Virus record (IMG/VR): IMGVR_UViG_3300020452_000548
Coordinates: 16,545-80,544 of that record
Origin: a virus
Strand: one strand, 5' to 3'
DNA: 64,000 nt
Part shown: piece by piece, positions 30,826 to 38,886 of the stretch
Layout: every line of letters starts with the position of its first letter
How positions within the stretch are numbered: the stretch's first letter is position 1
Translations under genes and position numbers: made by a program
Notes under the pieces: model-generated
The model's database searches: none
Told to the model about the DNA's origin: nothing
Seen by the model: the letters and a program-made list of their open reading frames with translations, nothing else

Positions 30826-32360
30826 CTGACCCTTTTGACGAAGCTTGGGATGTAGCTAAGGGCAAGTTCCGAGGATATTCTCGAAACAATATTAGCGATA
30901 GAGATAGCAAGGCAAGCAAAGCCCGTGCATGGAGTCAATCACGCAAGAATAAGCGTAAAAGAACCAGTAGAAGGTATAATCGTAATAAAACAAGAGGTAA
31001 TGTGCGACCTAAGATGAGAAGGCAATTAGGGGCAGGTGGCTCAAGAGAGCAGGTGGCTAAAGCAGTAAATATTCCTGATTTGTCGAGTTTGAATCTTGGT
31101 AATATGTATGCAGGTCTTGGTGGTTCTGAGCTTACACAATATCGGCCTTTAGGCTTGGGTGGCTTCATGGGGGCAGGTAAGCAAAGAGGACACAATGTCC
31201 AGTCTTTTGACTGGGGGATGCGTGAAGATGGCATTACTGATGCCGAGCTAAAACAGAATGATCCCAACTATCACTATGACGATATTACTGAAGGTTCGGT
31301 TTCTGCATTAGCAGATAGGGTTCTTGATCGGTTTGATGGGGATTACATACACGGTCTAACTGCCGGAACACCATGCAAGGCATTCAGTATGGGTGGAGAG
31401 AATGTAGGTTGGAAATTAGAAGAGGATTCTATTCAAAGATTATGGGATAAACTCTATCCCGGTCAAGATTATCCAGAAGTTACAAGAGATATGAGAAGGA
31501 CATTCACACCTGAAGCTTTGGCGTGGAGTAGGGGTAGCATCCATAGCCCCAAAAGCATCAAAGGATACTTGAATAGCATAAGAGGTCAAGAAGGCGGTTG
31601 GGGTATGCCCACCTTTGTTCCTCGTAGTATTGATGAGATAATGTTCGATTCATTTGGTGAGCCAAGAATTAGGCACGGCAAGGAAATGACCGAGAGTGCA
31701 GCTGAAAGGATTCGTGGTAATACGCAGACTGGTGTTGATATGCTAGAGAGAACGGTTGCCCTGTATGATGAATTAAAGAGAAGAGGAAAATTGGGTTATG
31801 GATTCATTGAAAACCCAATGGGTAAAATGCGATATATGAATCAAATATCTCATTTGCCTCTCCATGCAATATCGGCCGCATCGTATAGAGAACCCGCACA
31901 TTCAAGATTATTCGGCCTACCGCCTGAACCCGATGAGTTTGATATGGGAGCTTACATGAGGCATACAAGACCGAATATGGATATTTCTGGTTTGCCACCT
32001 TTGAAGATGACTGATTTATTTGGCGATTTGCCCCCGCAAATGACATTACGGCCTTCATTGAAAACAATGAATGTGGCGGGTGATTTGTATGCTCATGGGC
32101 CGAGAGGAAGTATAGATGAATCAATACAGGGGATGAAGGGATTACCTGCTAACACATTGTTCGCAGGTTCTCCAAAAATAGATCCGTATCATGTTCGCTC
32201 AATTGCACCATTCCAATTGGGCAAGGATTTTGTTCAAGCTCTTGAGTCGGATTATGAGATACCTGCACCTATCCCTCAATATAGAAAACAATTAGACCAG
32301 AATAGAGCATTACGGGAATTAGCTGATGCTGCTCGAAACAAGACCCTGTTTGATTATTGA
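30819..32360 (+). CDS. Cytosine-5 DNA methyltransferase-like protein with shared N-terminal motif
   Basis: The 513-residue protein begins MVTDPFDEAWDVAKGKF (shared motif), then a ~55-residue Arg/Lys-rich stretch (KNKRKRTSRRYNRNKTRG). The body has the C5-methyltransferase order: motif I at ~93-102 (LGNMYAGLGG), motif IV at 183-190 (GTPCKAFS, candidate catalytic Cys186) and motif VI as GYGFIENPMG near 320, with ENP in place of the usual ENV. No QRRRR motif VIII was spotted, so activity is uncertain. RBS GGGGG lies ~10 bases upstream. It closes the structural operon and its end overlaps the convergent exonuclease-like gene by 7 bases, whereas the standard Dcm-type enzyme is on the other strand. 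Confidence 0.6.
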   Translation: MVTDPFDEAWDVAKGKFRGYSRNNISDRDSKASKARAWSQSRKNKRKRTSRRYNRNKTRGNVRPKMRRQLGAGGSREQVAKAVNIPDLSSLNLGNMYAGLGGSELTQYRPLGLGGFMGAGKQRGHNVQSFDWGMREDGITDAELKQNDPNYHYDDITEGSVSALADRVLDRFDGDYIHGLTAGTPCKAFSMGGENVGWKLEEDSIQRLWDKLYPGQDYPEVTRDMRRTFTPEALAWSRGSIHSPKSIKGYLNSIRGQEGGWGMPTFVPRSIDEIMFDSFGEPRIRHGKEMTESAAERIRGNTQTGVDMLERTVALYDELKRRGKLGYGFIENPMGKMRYMNQISHLPLHAISAASYREPAHSRLFGLPPEPDEFDMGAYMRHTRPNMDISGLPPLKMTDLFGDLPPQMTLRPSLKTMNVAGDLYAHGPRGSIDESIQGMKGLPANTLFAGSPKIDPYHVRSIAPFQLGKDFVQALESDYEIPAPIPQYRKQLDQNRALRELADAARNKTLFDY

Positions 32361-33067
32361 TTTTCATTATCCTCAAATAATTCTGGATTCTCAATCCAAG
32401 CTTGAGGTAGGATATGGTCGTATATGTCAATTGGTATGGTTTCTAACCTTCCTGTATCGGGGTCAATTATCTTCACACGCTTCTTTCTTCGCAATTTATG
32501 ACCAAACTTAGCTACCATTTCACATTCAGCACATAGGCTCTTAGCTACGCTTCTAAATCTTTGATTGAACCATTCCTCAAACAGCTCAAAGGAATTGAAT
32601 ATCCATGAGAGATGAGGAAGCCATGTCTGCTTTACGCCATTCCACCGTATCACTTCTCTCATAGGGTATCTTCTCTTTGCGAGGCTGAAAGCTTCAGCAC
32701 CAGTCAATCCAACGGCATCCATCAAATCAATCGTCTTGAAATTGATACTGTATGCCTTTGCTAAGAGCTGGTAATCTAACTTTGTTGAGTTATATCCCAT
32801 CAATGTAGTATCTTCTGGTAGCTCTTTCAACCAATCTTCTAATTCAGATAAGCTCAGCATCTCCGACTCGTATCTCTTGTGTTTGATTGGTTTGTTCAAC
32901 ACATCTGAGAATACAAAGAAGCAATCACCACTAAAGAAAACCGCAGTATCAATGTGAAACTTGTCTAAGTTTGAGTAGTCCTTATCTGGATCTTCGCTAC
33001 TAAATATTCTGAAAGCAAGCACCTTTTCTGTATTCATCCATGTAGGTAATCTTGACCATATTCTCAT
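32354..33067 (-). CDS. Possible DEDD-type exonuclease-like protein
   Basis: The 237-residue protein starts at ATG 33067 with GGTGAT 3 bases upstream. The segment LMGYNSTKLDYQLLAKAY followed by FKTIDLMDAVG resembles exo motif II and the following strand of RNase-H-fold 3'-5' exonucleases. A canonical first DxE motif is not evident, so it may be degenerate or misassigned. The C-terminal half is aromatic and basic (KFGHKLRRKKRVKIID). Last gene of the minus-strand operon, next to the helicase, consistent with a replication role. Confidence 0.35.
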   Translation of the reverse strand: MRIWSRLPTWMNTEKVLAFRIFSSEDPDKDYSNLDKFHIDTAVFFSGDCFFVFSDVLNKPIKHKRYESEMLSLSELEDWLKELPEDTTLMGYNSTKLDYQLLAKAYSINFKTIDLMDAVGLTGAEAFSLAKRRYPMREVIRWNGVKQTWLPHLSWIFNSFELFEEWFNQRFRSVAKSLCAECEMVAKFGHKLRRKKRVKIIDPDTGRLETIPIDIYDHILPQAWIENPELFEDNENQ

Positions 33068-33071
33068 GTTA

Positions 33072-34529
33072 TCACCAATTCATTTGGATGTATGCGACCC
33101 TACCCTTCATGTGCCTCTCGGCAGTATTGTTCTGTATATGCTTATCCAATCGCCTTTGTGCCGTCTTGACGCTCACATCGTTTAGCTGAGCATACACGGA
33201 TTCAAGCTCGGCTTTCTTAACAACTTCTCTACCAGTCTTAGGGTGAATCTCCTTAGACACTTTGTTGAATGCTTGCTTCCATGCGTGTTGCTCGGCCTGT
33301 GTCCTCTTTCGGGTCTTGACGCTTTGCTTCTGTTCCAACCAAATGATTGTGTTATACAGATTGTCATAGATAATTTCCTTAGCCATCATCACATACTCCG
33401 CAGTAATGACTGAGCTTTTCATGATTGAAGCTATGTGATTAGCCATTATTACTGTGTAATTCTCAACATTAGGTAGGAAGCTGGTTGCCGTATCTCTAAT
33501 CTCATCGTTTGATATGCCTCTTACCAAATCATAGTAGTCATCAACGGCATTTAGCAAAGCAGCGTGGTATGATGGGCCAACGCTGAATATATCGTATGCG
33601 TGTCTGATAGCAGTATCCTCACGCTCGCCATCAGATAGTGCATTCCACTCTTCCTCAGTCAAGCCCGCAGCTTTGAACAGTCTGCTTTTGACTTCATCCC
33701 TGCATTCCATGAGATACTTAGCTAAGTCCTCATACCCCCATAGCTTATCAGGAACAGGAACATAAGTGCCGGACATACGGTGTTCGCTTGTAGTCTGCCT
33801 TGTTTCCATCGTTACATCGTTTTGATAAAAGAATACACGCTGAAAGAATCCCTTCTCAAGCACATGAACCATAATGTCCTTTGGCGGGAATGTGGTCATC
33901 CACATAGAAACGCCTGATGGTGTCCTTACTGTTCCAGATACCAAGTGCTTGACCAACACATTTGTTTCTGAACCAATCGGAGCCATGGCCTGTTGTAGAT
34001 AGAGTATCTTATCTGAGAAATACGCCTTCTGGTCATTCAACAACACGCTTGCTTCATCAAAGGTCAGCGATTTGTATCCATTCAACAGACCGGGAACAAC
34101 TTCGTAATCCACTTTGCCTGTTGGCTTACCATCCTCATCATACAATGGGACTTCTTTGACCGTACCTATCATCTTAGCATCAGAACCTGAGCTGAACATT
34201 TCTGTTTCAATTTCGCATAACTTCAGTATCTTGGCAAGAAACTCATAGGCAACAGATTTACCGGATCGAGAACCTTGAACCCAATACACATGGAATCTGC
34301 AATCAACAAAAATACCGTGAATAGGTATTCTCATGTATGGGGCGCACATCAAACCCATAGTGAAAAAGAAAGACAGGATACCTGCATATTCATTGAAATA
34401 ACTAACGCTATTGAACCTGCTAAGATATTCCTTTAGAAACTTTGAACCCTCATAATCCGATGAAATTAACTTGTAATCACTCCACTTCCTTGTAGTTTGA
34501 GTTTCGTTTCGGAGTAGCATGGGAATCAC
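33072..34529 (-). CDS. AAA+/SF3-like replicative helicase candidate
   Basis: The 485-residue protein has a Walker A at ~86-92 (GSRSGKS), a Walker B-like YKSLTFDEAS near 155, a sensor-like strand (GVSMWMTTFPP) and a putative arginine finger (FFQRVFFYQND). The C-terminal ~60 residues look like a winged helix (KAELESVYAQLN ... KTAQRRLDKHIQ). This layout is found in phage DNA helicases of the primase-helicase/MCM-like AAA+ group. GTG 34529 or ATG 34520 could be the start; a TTATAATC box about 28 bases upstream would fit leaderless transcription. Placement with primase, nuclease and SSB supports a replication role. Confidence 0.6.
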   Translation of the reverse strand: MIPMLLRNETQTTRKWSDYKLISSDYEGSKFLKEYLSRFNSVSYFNEYAGILSFFFTMGLMCAPYMRIPIHGIFVDCRFHVYWVQGSRSGKSVAYEFLAKILKLCEIETEMFSSGSDAKMIGTVKEVPLYDEDGKPTGKVDYEVVPGLLNGYKSLTFDEASVLLNDQKAYFSDKILYLQQAMAPIGSETNVLVKHLVSGTVRTPSGVSMWMTTFPPKDIMVHVLEKGFFQRVFFYQNDVTMETRQTTSEHRMSGTYVPVPDKLWGYEDLAKYLMECRDEVKSRLFKAAGLTEEEWNALSDGEREDTAIRHAYDIFSVGPSYHAALLNAVDDYYDLVRGISNDEIRDTATSFLPNVENYTVIMANHIASIMKSSVITAEYVMMAKEIIYDNLYNTIIWLEQKQSVKTRKRTQAEQHAWKQAFNKVSKEIHPKTGREVVKKAELESVYAQLNDVSVKTAQRRLDKHIQNNTAERHMKGRVAYIQMNW

Positions 34530-34553
34530 TGGGAATGTTCGGTAGTATCAACT

Positions 34554-34561
34554 GATTATAA
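34554..34561 (-). promoter_or_regulatory. TATA-like box before the helicase gene
   Basis: TTATAATC lies in the 40-base gap between the nuclease stop and the helicase start, ~25-30 bases before GTG 34529, the spacing expected for an archaeal TATA box with a leaderless transcript. Single instance, so weak. Confidence 0.3.
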
Positions 34562-34569
34562 CACCTTAC

Positions 34570-35277
34570 TCAAGACCGAGCCATTCTGACCCTTTCGCTC
34601 GCCATTTTCGTTTCGCTATTTAGAACCTCAGAAATACGGGTTGCTCGAATCTTACCTAAACCTACAATCTCCGTCAGCTCTTTGACTGATACTGAGCTAA
34701 TCTCAGCTACAGACCCAAACTTCTCAAGGAGCTTGTGAGCTATGGCTTCGCTTGCCCCCGCAGCTCGTAGTGTATCCACCCTCATATCCTCAGAAGTGGT
34801 TTTTCTTAGAACACGATATGTGGATGATGAACCAAGCGTTCCATCCTTCTCAAATCTTTTACAGATGAATCGAGCTGCCGATGATCTATCGGGCAGGGTG
34901 ATGATTTGTATGTCGTAGTCCGTGCAATACCTTGCTAAAGAGCCGACATAGCTTGACCATGCCTGTTGGTATCTGATTTTCCTACCACTCTTCATGACTT
35001 GAGTAAGATACTGGTCAAGAGTACCCCATACCAATAGTATTGCATTGTTGTAGTTATCATCCAGATTGTTGAGCTGTTGCTCAAGATGCCCACTCATCAT
35101 GCTACCCATGTAGTCATGAATGCTCTTTGCTTCTATGCCTACGCTGTTGAATGCGTAGTCAGCAATCATGTTCTGCTTAGTCTTGTGATGCAGACCATCT
35201 TTCTTGTCAATATACTTCTTCACTAAGTCCTCTAATCCAGATCGCTCTCTATTATCAATAAACAATACTTTTGTCAT
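34570..35277 (-). CDS. ERCC4/XPF-family nuclease with helix-hairpin-helix
   Basis: Start set at ATG 35277 (MTKVLFIDNRERSGLED), whose ATGA overlaps the previous stop; the frame is open further upstream but inside the neighbour. The 235 residues carry FIDNRE (metal-binding D-x-R-E), NMIADYAF and GIEAKSIHDYMGSM, which corresponds to the ERKxxxD motif with the first R replaced by A. A tandem helix-hairpin-helix region follows (LRAAGASEAIAHKLLEKFG; LTEIVGLGKIRATRISEVL). Family members (XPF, Mus81, Hef) cut branched DNA; here it likely resolves replication or recombination intermediates. Confidence 0.75.
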   Translation of the reverse strand: MTKVLFIDNRERSGLEDLVKKYIDKKDGLHHKTKQNMIADYAFNSVGIEAKSIHDYMGSMMSGHLEQQLNNLDDNYNNAILLVWGTLDQYLTQVMKSGRKIRYQQAWSSYVGSLARYCTDYDIQIITLPDRSSAARFICKRFEKDGTLGSSSTYRVLRKTTSEDMRVDTLRAAGASEAIAHKLLEKFGSVAEISSVSVKELTEIVGLGKIRATRISEVLNSETKMASERVRMARS

Positions 35278-36035
35278 ACGCTCGCCCCTATTCTTTCCGC
35301 CCAGCTCAATGCAAAATTGATACAATTCCTACAACTTGACGCACAGTCTGGTAATTTGACACACTTTGATTCGTCTTTTCTTGCTCGAAAAGACCAAGCC
35401 ATAGAATCAGCAGATGCGATATATTCCTTTGACTTGACCAATCCTAACTTCTTCACACCAAATGCGTGAAGCTTCAGATTGTATTTGCCTGTTGAAAATG
35501 TCTTGAGGATATGTGAAATCTCATCGGTGTTTTGCCTTCTACATACAGAACCTATACCCACCAATGGTTCGTCTTGAAGATTCACGCCATGTTCAACATA
35601 TAGCTCAAAGCAATCTTGATACTCATTCATCTCAAAACCCTGCAAAACGGGAATAATAGGTAAATCAGGTGCAAGGCTTTTCAGCTTGAGATAATTATCA
35701 ACAGTAAGCTTTTGATGTTCCTTTACCGATAGCCCTGTTTTTTCAATCATGTGCGGTTCGCACATCCAGTCTTGAGGTGCAATAAAATCAAAGCTCAAAC
35801 CTATATCACTCATCAAACGCCTAATTCCAGCCACATATTCTTGAGGCGTTACAGTCCATTCGCCATACTTTTCCAATTCGGTGAAGCCACCGGAATCTAA
35901 GGCCAATGGTGCTTTCTGCTCAATTTTCTTCTTTCTGTTTTTGAGCCACCTGTAAGATACCATCAACGGGTGATTCGTTCTTTCAATATGTTTCAACTGC
36001 CATGTTCCAATATAAAACTCATTCAAGATTGACAC
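35274..36035 (-). CDS. TGT/DpdA-like DNA 7-deazaguanine transglycosylase candidate
   Basis: The 253-residue protein starts at GTG 36035, overlapping a tiny zinc-ribbon ORF. It has DSGGF at 47-51, FDFIAPQDWM at 82-91 (D89 a candidate nucleophile), IPVLQGF at 128-134, GIGSVCRR at 160-167, LHAFGVK at 189-195 and ADSMAWSFRAR at 209-219. Four cysteines follow (225, 231, 235, 238) and could bind zinc. This is the motif series of tRNA-guanine transglycosylase relatives. Short viral DpdA proteins of this kind swap guanine in DNA for preQ0-type bases. No preQ0 synthesis genes are visible here, so a host archaeosine pathway would have to supply the base. It lies between nuclease and primase genes rather than any tRNA gene. 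Confidence 0.6.
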   Translation of the reverse strand: MSILNEFYIGTWQLKHIERTNHPLMVSYRWLKNRKKKIEQKAPLALDSGGFTELEKYGEWTVTPQEYVAGIRRLMSDIGLSFDFIAPQDWMCEPHMIEKTGLSVKEHQKLTVDNYLKLKSLAPDLPIIPVLQGFEMNEYQDCFELYVEHGVNLQDEPLVGIGSVCRRQNTDEISHILKTFSTGKYNLKLHAFGVKKLGLVKSKEYIASADSMAWSFRARKDESKCVKLPDCASSCRNCINFALSWAERIGASV

Positions 36036-36144
36036 CCCCGTTTTTCATTAGACAATCATAACACACCTTATGTTCTGGATCCCAAACAAGATTACGCTTC
36101 TTTTTGCATTGATGACAAGTCAGCATTTGGTATGGGTTAATCAT
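36019..36144 (-). CDS. 41-residue zinc-ribbon ORF
   Basis: MINPYQMLTCHQCKKKRN then VCYDCL gives two CxxC knuckles. ATGA overlap with the upstream zinc-ribbon gene and a 17-base overlap with the transglycosylase gene indicate a real, translationally coupled gene. GAGAAGGTGG lies just upstream. Function unknown. Confidence 0.6.
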   Translation of the reverse strand: MINPYQMLTCHQCKKKRNLVWDPEHKVCYDCLMKNGGVNLE

Positions 36145-36383
36145 CCATCCACCTTCTCTAACCAATGTTCCCATTCAGAACCGAAGCGATAGTCTGCCTT
36201 CTGATTATCACTTAGCTTATTCACGAAGGCAGCCATAGCACCACAATGAGAGCATTCCAATGTTACTAACATACCTTCGCCTTCCAACCCCATTTCCTCA
36301 AAGGGTATATCTGACTTCCACAGTAATTGTTCGCCACAAAAAATGCAAGAGCAGACACCTTGAGGCACTACAATATTACTCAT
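36141..36383 (-). CDS. 80-residue zinc-ribbon protein
   Basis: Start at ATG 36383 (MSNIVVPQG), with GGTGA upstream and an 8-base overlap with the previous stop. Cys pairs CIFC and CSHC flank a beta strand (MLVTLE), followed by a short acidic helical tail. Unknown function; part of a run of Cys-knuckle proteins in this operon. Confidence 0.6.
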   Translation of the reverse strand: MSNIVVPQGVCSCIFCGEQLLWKSDIPFEEMGLEGEGMLVTLECSHCGAMAAFVNKLSDNQKADYRFGSEWEHWLEKVDG

Positions 36384-36708
36384 TATCCTCACCATTTATC
36401 TCAGCTACAGACATACCTGATTCATGGATTAAGAAGGCTCGATTTAGCATATCAGTAATCATATCTGCCCATTCAGGATCCATAGCTAATGCTACAACAT
36501 CTGCTTGGTCTTGACTTTGCCTCATCTGAGGGTGATGGCATATCTCAGTAACACCCGTTGATACATTCAATCTGAAAGACCAAGGCAGTATGTCTTTGAT
36601 TTCTTCCAAATCCTTTGCATATTCTTCCTCAGTCTTGTCGCCACTCTTTAGGCTCTCAAACAATTCTCTCGCTTTCTTTTTCCTTATTTCATCTATGTCG
36701 TCTGTCAT
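36376..36708 (-). CDS. Conserved-looking acidic protein, unknown
   Basis: Start at ATG 36708 (MTDDIDEIRKKK) with GGGGA about 8 bases upstream, right after the primase stop; the open frame extends upstream into the primase and is not used. The 110 residues are mainly helical and acidic, with LEEIKDILPWSFRLNVSTGV in the middle. No domain recognised. Lies in the primase operon. Confidence 0.5.
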   Translation of the reverse strand: MTDDIDEIRKKKARELFESLKSGDKTEEEYAKDLEEIKDILPWSFRLNVSTGVTEICHHPQMRQSQDQADVVALAMDPEWADMITDMLNRAFLIHESGMSVAEINGEDNE

Positions 36709-36710
36709 AA

Positions 36711-37811
36711 TTATGTCCCCTTTCCATCGTAATACGGGCAACGCCCTACACATAAGCCCTCGCTGAAAAGCTTAGGGCAACTGGGAGTTTTGTAATACCT
36801 GTTAGCACCGTGAGATAACATTTGGTGCGTAACACTTGGTTTGTAATCTGACCATTCAAGTGATTTGATGAATGCGTGAGCTTTTGATACTGCCTCTTTG
36901 TTTGATATTGAGCTGGTTTCGGGTGGCCGTGCGAATCTTCTGAAGTAATCAAGCAGATACATCATGAGATACACACGGGGCTGATGTGCAGGGTTATCAC
37001 CTTTGGTGCAAGCCGCAGCGTGAAGGCAGGGTAGCATTGGTATTCCCTCTATATTCTTCATATCCACCGAAATCTCGTCAGCGTCAAACTTACCAAAGAA
37101 TCCTGTCAGTCCTGTCATACGATATTCTGGGTCATCAATTTTGATTAGCTTGAGAGGCATACCTCTCTTACCCCTAATGTGCATACCGCTTGACGGCTTC
37201 TCAGCCTTCAATATGATAGCATCCCAACCTCTTGATAATAACTCAGCAGATACTGGTATAGACCAAAGCCCCCTCTTTACATTGTATGTGTTGGGGATTC
37301 GAATATGTCTATCGGGTCTGAATGATACGACAGGATCAAGAGATACCAAATCCAAATCACGAACCCACTTATTCACAATCATCCTTCCAGAGAACAACAA
37401 CTGACTAAGCTCATCCGGTGGTAAATCGTATGTCTTGTCTAACAGAACCCAAATGTGGAATCCGCCACCGCTAAAGAATACCGTGTGCTTCCAACCGTTA
37501 TCCAATAAATGTGCAGATAGCTTCCAAGTATCCTCAGCACATCTTTCTCCAGCTTCTTCATCAGACATACCTAACTGTTCTATGGCCCTGCCTTTGTCAA
37601 GATCCACTACGAAATGAGGAACAATAGCTGTGGTATATTCGCATCTTTTACCTCCCGGCTTAGTTTCTTTGAAGGGATATACGGTCACGGTTAGGTTTGC
37701 TTTACCGTTAGTGTTTGAGATGTATCTTTGAAACTCTTTCTTGGAATGGATGACTCTCCTTACACGCATATCCACTTCTCTTGGATAACCATCGAAAACG
37801 CTACTCATCAT
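36711..37811 (-). CDS. Archaeo-eukaryotic primase fused to PriL-like Fe-S domain
   Basis: Start set at ATG 37811 or 37808 (MSSVFDGYPREV) after GGGGG; the frame runs further upstream through a neighbouring gene. Counting from MSS, the catalytic AEP half shows VVDLD at 67-71 (metal-binding D69, D71), FFSGGGFHIW at 111-120 and a DPVVSFRPDRHIRIPNTYN segment near 180-200. The C-terminal ~110 residues (C261, C267, then C344, C353, C357: LPCLHAAAC ... PSCPKLFSEGLCVGRCPYY) look like the iron-sulphur domain of the large primase subunit. A PriS-PriL fusion is known from some archaeal plasmid replicases. It would prime, and possibly extend, viral DNA synthesis. Confidence 0.7.
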   Translation of the reverse strand: MMSSVFDGYPREVDMRVRRVIHSKKEFQRYISNTNGKANLTVTVYPFKETKPGGKRCEYTTAIVPHFVVDLDKGRAIEQLGMSDEEAGERCAEDTWKLSAHLLDNGWKHTVFFSGGGFHIWVLLDKTYDLPPDELSQLLFSGRMIVNKWVRDLDLVSLDPVVSFRPDRHIRIPNTYNVKRGLWSIPVSAELLSRGWDAIILKAEKPSSGMHIRGKRGMPLKLIKIDDPEYRMTGLTGFFGKFDADEISVDMKNIEGIPMLPCLHAAACTKGDNPAHQPRVYLMMYLLDYFRRFARPPETSSISNKEAVSKAHAFIKSLEWSDYKPSVTHQMLSHGANRYYKTPSCPKLFSEGLCVGRCPYYDGKGT

Positions 37812-37923
37812 CTGCCCCCTTCTTACAAGTACAGGCTGCAAATAACATCTGTTTGAGCTTTGAACGCTGAAGGTTAGCCTCATTTGAGTATTGAGAATGA
37901 TATGGGCAATTAGGGTCTGACAT
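37801..37923 (-). CDS. 40-residue Cys/His knuckle ORF
   Basis: MSDPNCPYHSQYS ... CTCKKGADDE sits exactly between the Cas4-like stop (37924) and the primase start, overlapping the primase by 11 bases. CPYH and CTC can bind a metal. The GGGGG used by the primase lies in its 3' end. Too short for a family call. Confidence 0.5.
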   Translation of the reverse strand: MSDPNCPYHSQYSNEANLQRSKLKQMLFAACTCKKGADDE

Positions 37924-38886
37924 TTACTCATCCTCCCAAGGTATTGCTGTTGCACCATATCGTGGGCAGAACGCCTTGACCCTGCACCATGGCTCACAAA
38001 TGTATGGAACAGCACCTAACGGCTTCAATAGAAAGCTATCTCCGTTATAGCTACCGTCATACCCTTGATGTGATTTGATTAAATCGCTAATGTCCTTCTT
38101 CATTAGAGCTATTTCTGGTGACTTTACGGTTTCAATGACTCTAAACACACGGTCATCGTATTCTTCAAACAAACCACCTGTATGATCCCACCCCCAGTAT
38201 GATGTATTCACGCCTTTCAACTTGGGATGGTCGCAGATAGTAAGAAGATAGACATAGAACGCCATCTCCTTACGCATTGATTCCCATTTGCTTTTCTTAT
38301 CCTTGAATACACCCGTTTTCAATTCATGAAGATGAATAGCTCCATCCTCATCCATGAACATCCTATCTATTATCCCGGTAAGATGTACCTTTTGACCGTC
38401 TATCTCAACCAAAGCATTCAATGTAATTTCATTACCGACTGGTTTGAAATATTCAGGGTTGCTAACCATGAATCTCTTAGCTTCAGCGACAAAGAGCTTG
38501 TCGAGATGTTCTTGCTCTCCTAGCTCAAAGACACCCCTCTTAGGACTGGAATTAGGTATGAATGTTCGAAAGTGCTTGAGGACTTTTTCATAGCCGTGCT
38601 TCTTTAGAGCAACGGCATCTTCAATATCAAGGTCGTTGTAAAAGTCCTCAGTAGCATCATGCACATTACTTCCCCGTATCATAGCTTCAGTTTCTGGTTC
38701 TTTGACACCAAGAACCCGCTTGATGAAGTATTGTTGTTGGCAGAAGCTGTAATCGCCTACTGATGACTTAGACATTCTGAGTATAACATTCTCCGGCATA
38801 CCGGGATGATATTGGTAGCTGGATTCTAAATCAGGATGACCCGGCACGGGATATGATCGTGCAGGTCTGATTTCCATTCCTCTCAC
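37924..38886 (-). CDS. Cas4/RecB-like PD-(D/E)XK nuclease
   Basis: The 320-residue protein has the RecB-nuclease order. C49 lies in a YSFCQQQYF segment and H76 in RGSNVHDA. Then come GIIDRMFMDEDGAIHLHELKTG (catalytic D, then ExK), KEMAFYVYLL (QxxxY-like) and a C-terminal CEPWCRVKAFC. One N-terminal plus three C-terminal cysteines match a Cas4/AddB-type 4Fe-4S site. GTG 38886 overlaps the upstream stop; ATG 38877 is an alternative. Phage Cas4-like enzymes process ends for recombination. It sits beside the RecA-like ATPase. Confidence 0.75.
   Translation of the reverse strand: MRGMEIRPARSYPVPGHPDLESSYQYHPGMPENVILRMSKSSVGDYSFCQQQYFIKRVLGVKEPETEAMIRGSNVHDATEDFYNDLDIEDAVALKKHGYEKVLKHFRTFIPNSSPKRGVFELGEQEHLDKLFVAEAKRFMVSNPEYFKPVGNEITLNALVEIDGQKVHLTGIIDRMFMDEDGAIHLHELKTGVFKDKKSKWESMRKEMAFYVYLLTICDHPKLKGVNTSYWGWDHTGGLFEEYDDRVFRVIETVKSPEIALMKKDISDLIKSHQGYDGSYNGDSFLLKPLGAVPYICEPWCRVKAFCPRYGATAIPWEDE

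Noticed and set aside
37812-38015. Primase start at 38015 giving a ~70-residue N-terminal extension
   Set aside because: It would overlap the Cas4-like gene by 92 bases and run through a separate small ORF; the extension has no protein-like composition.
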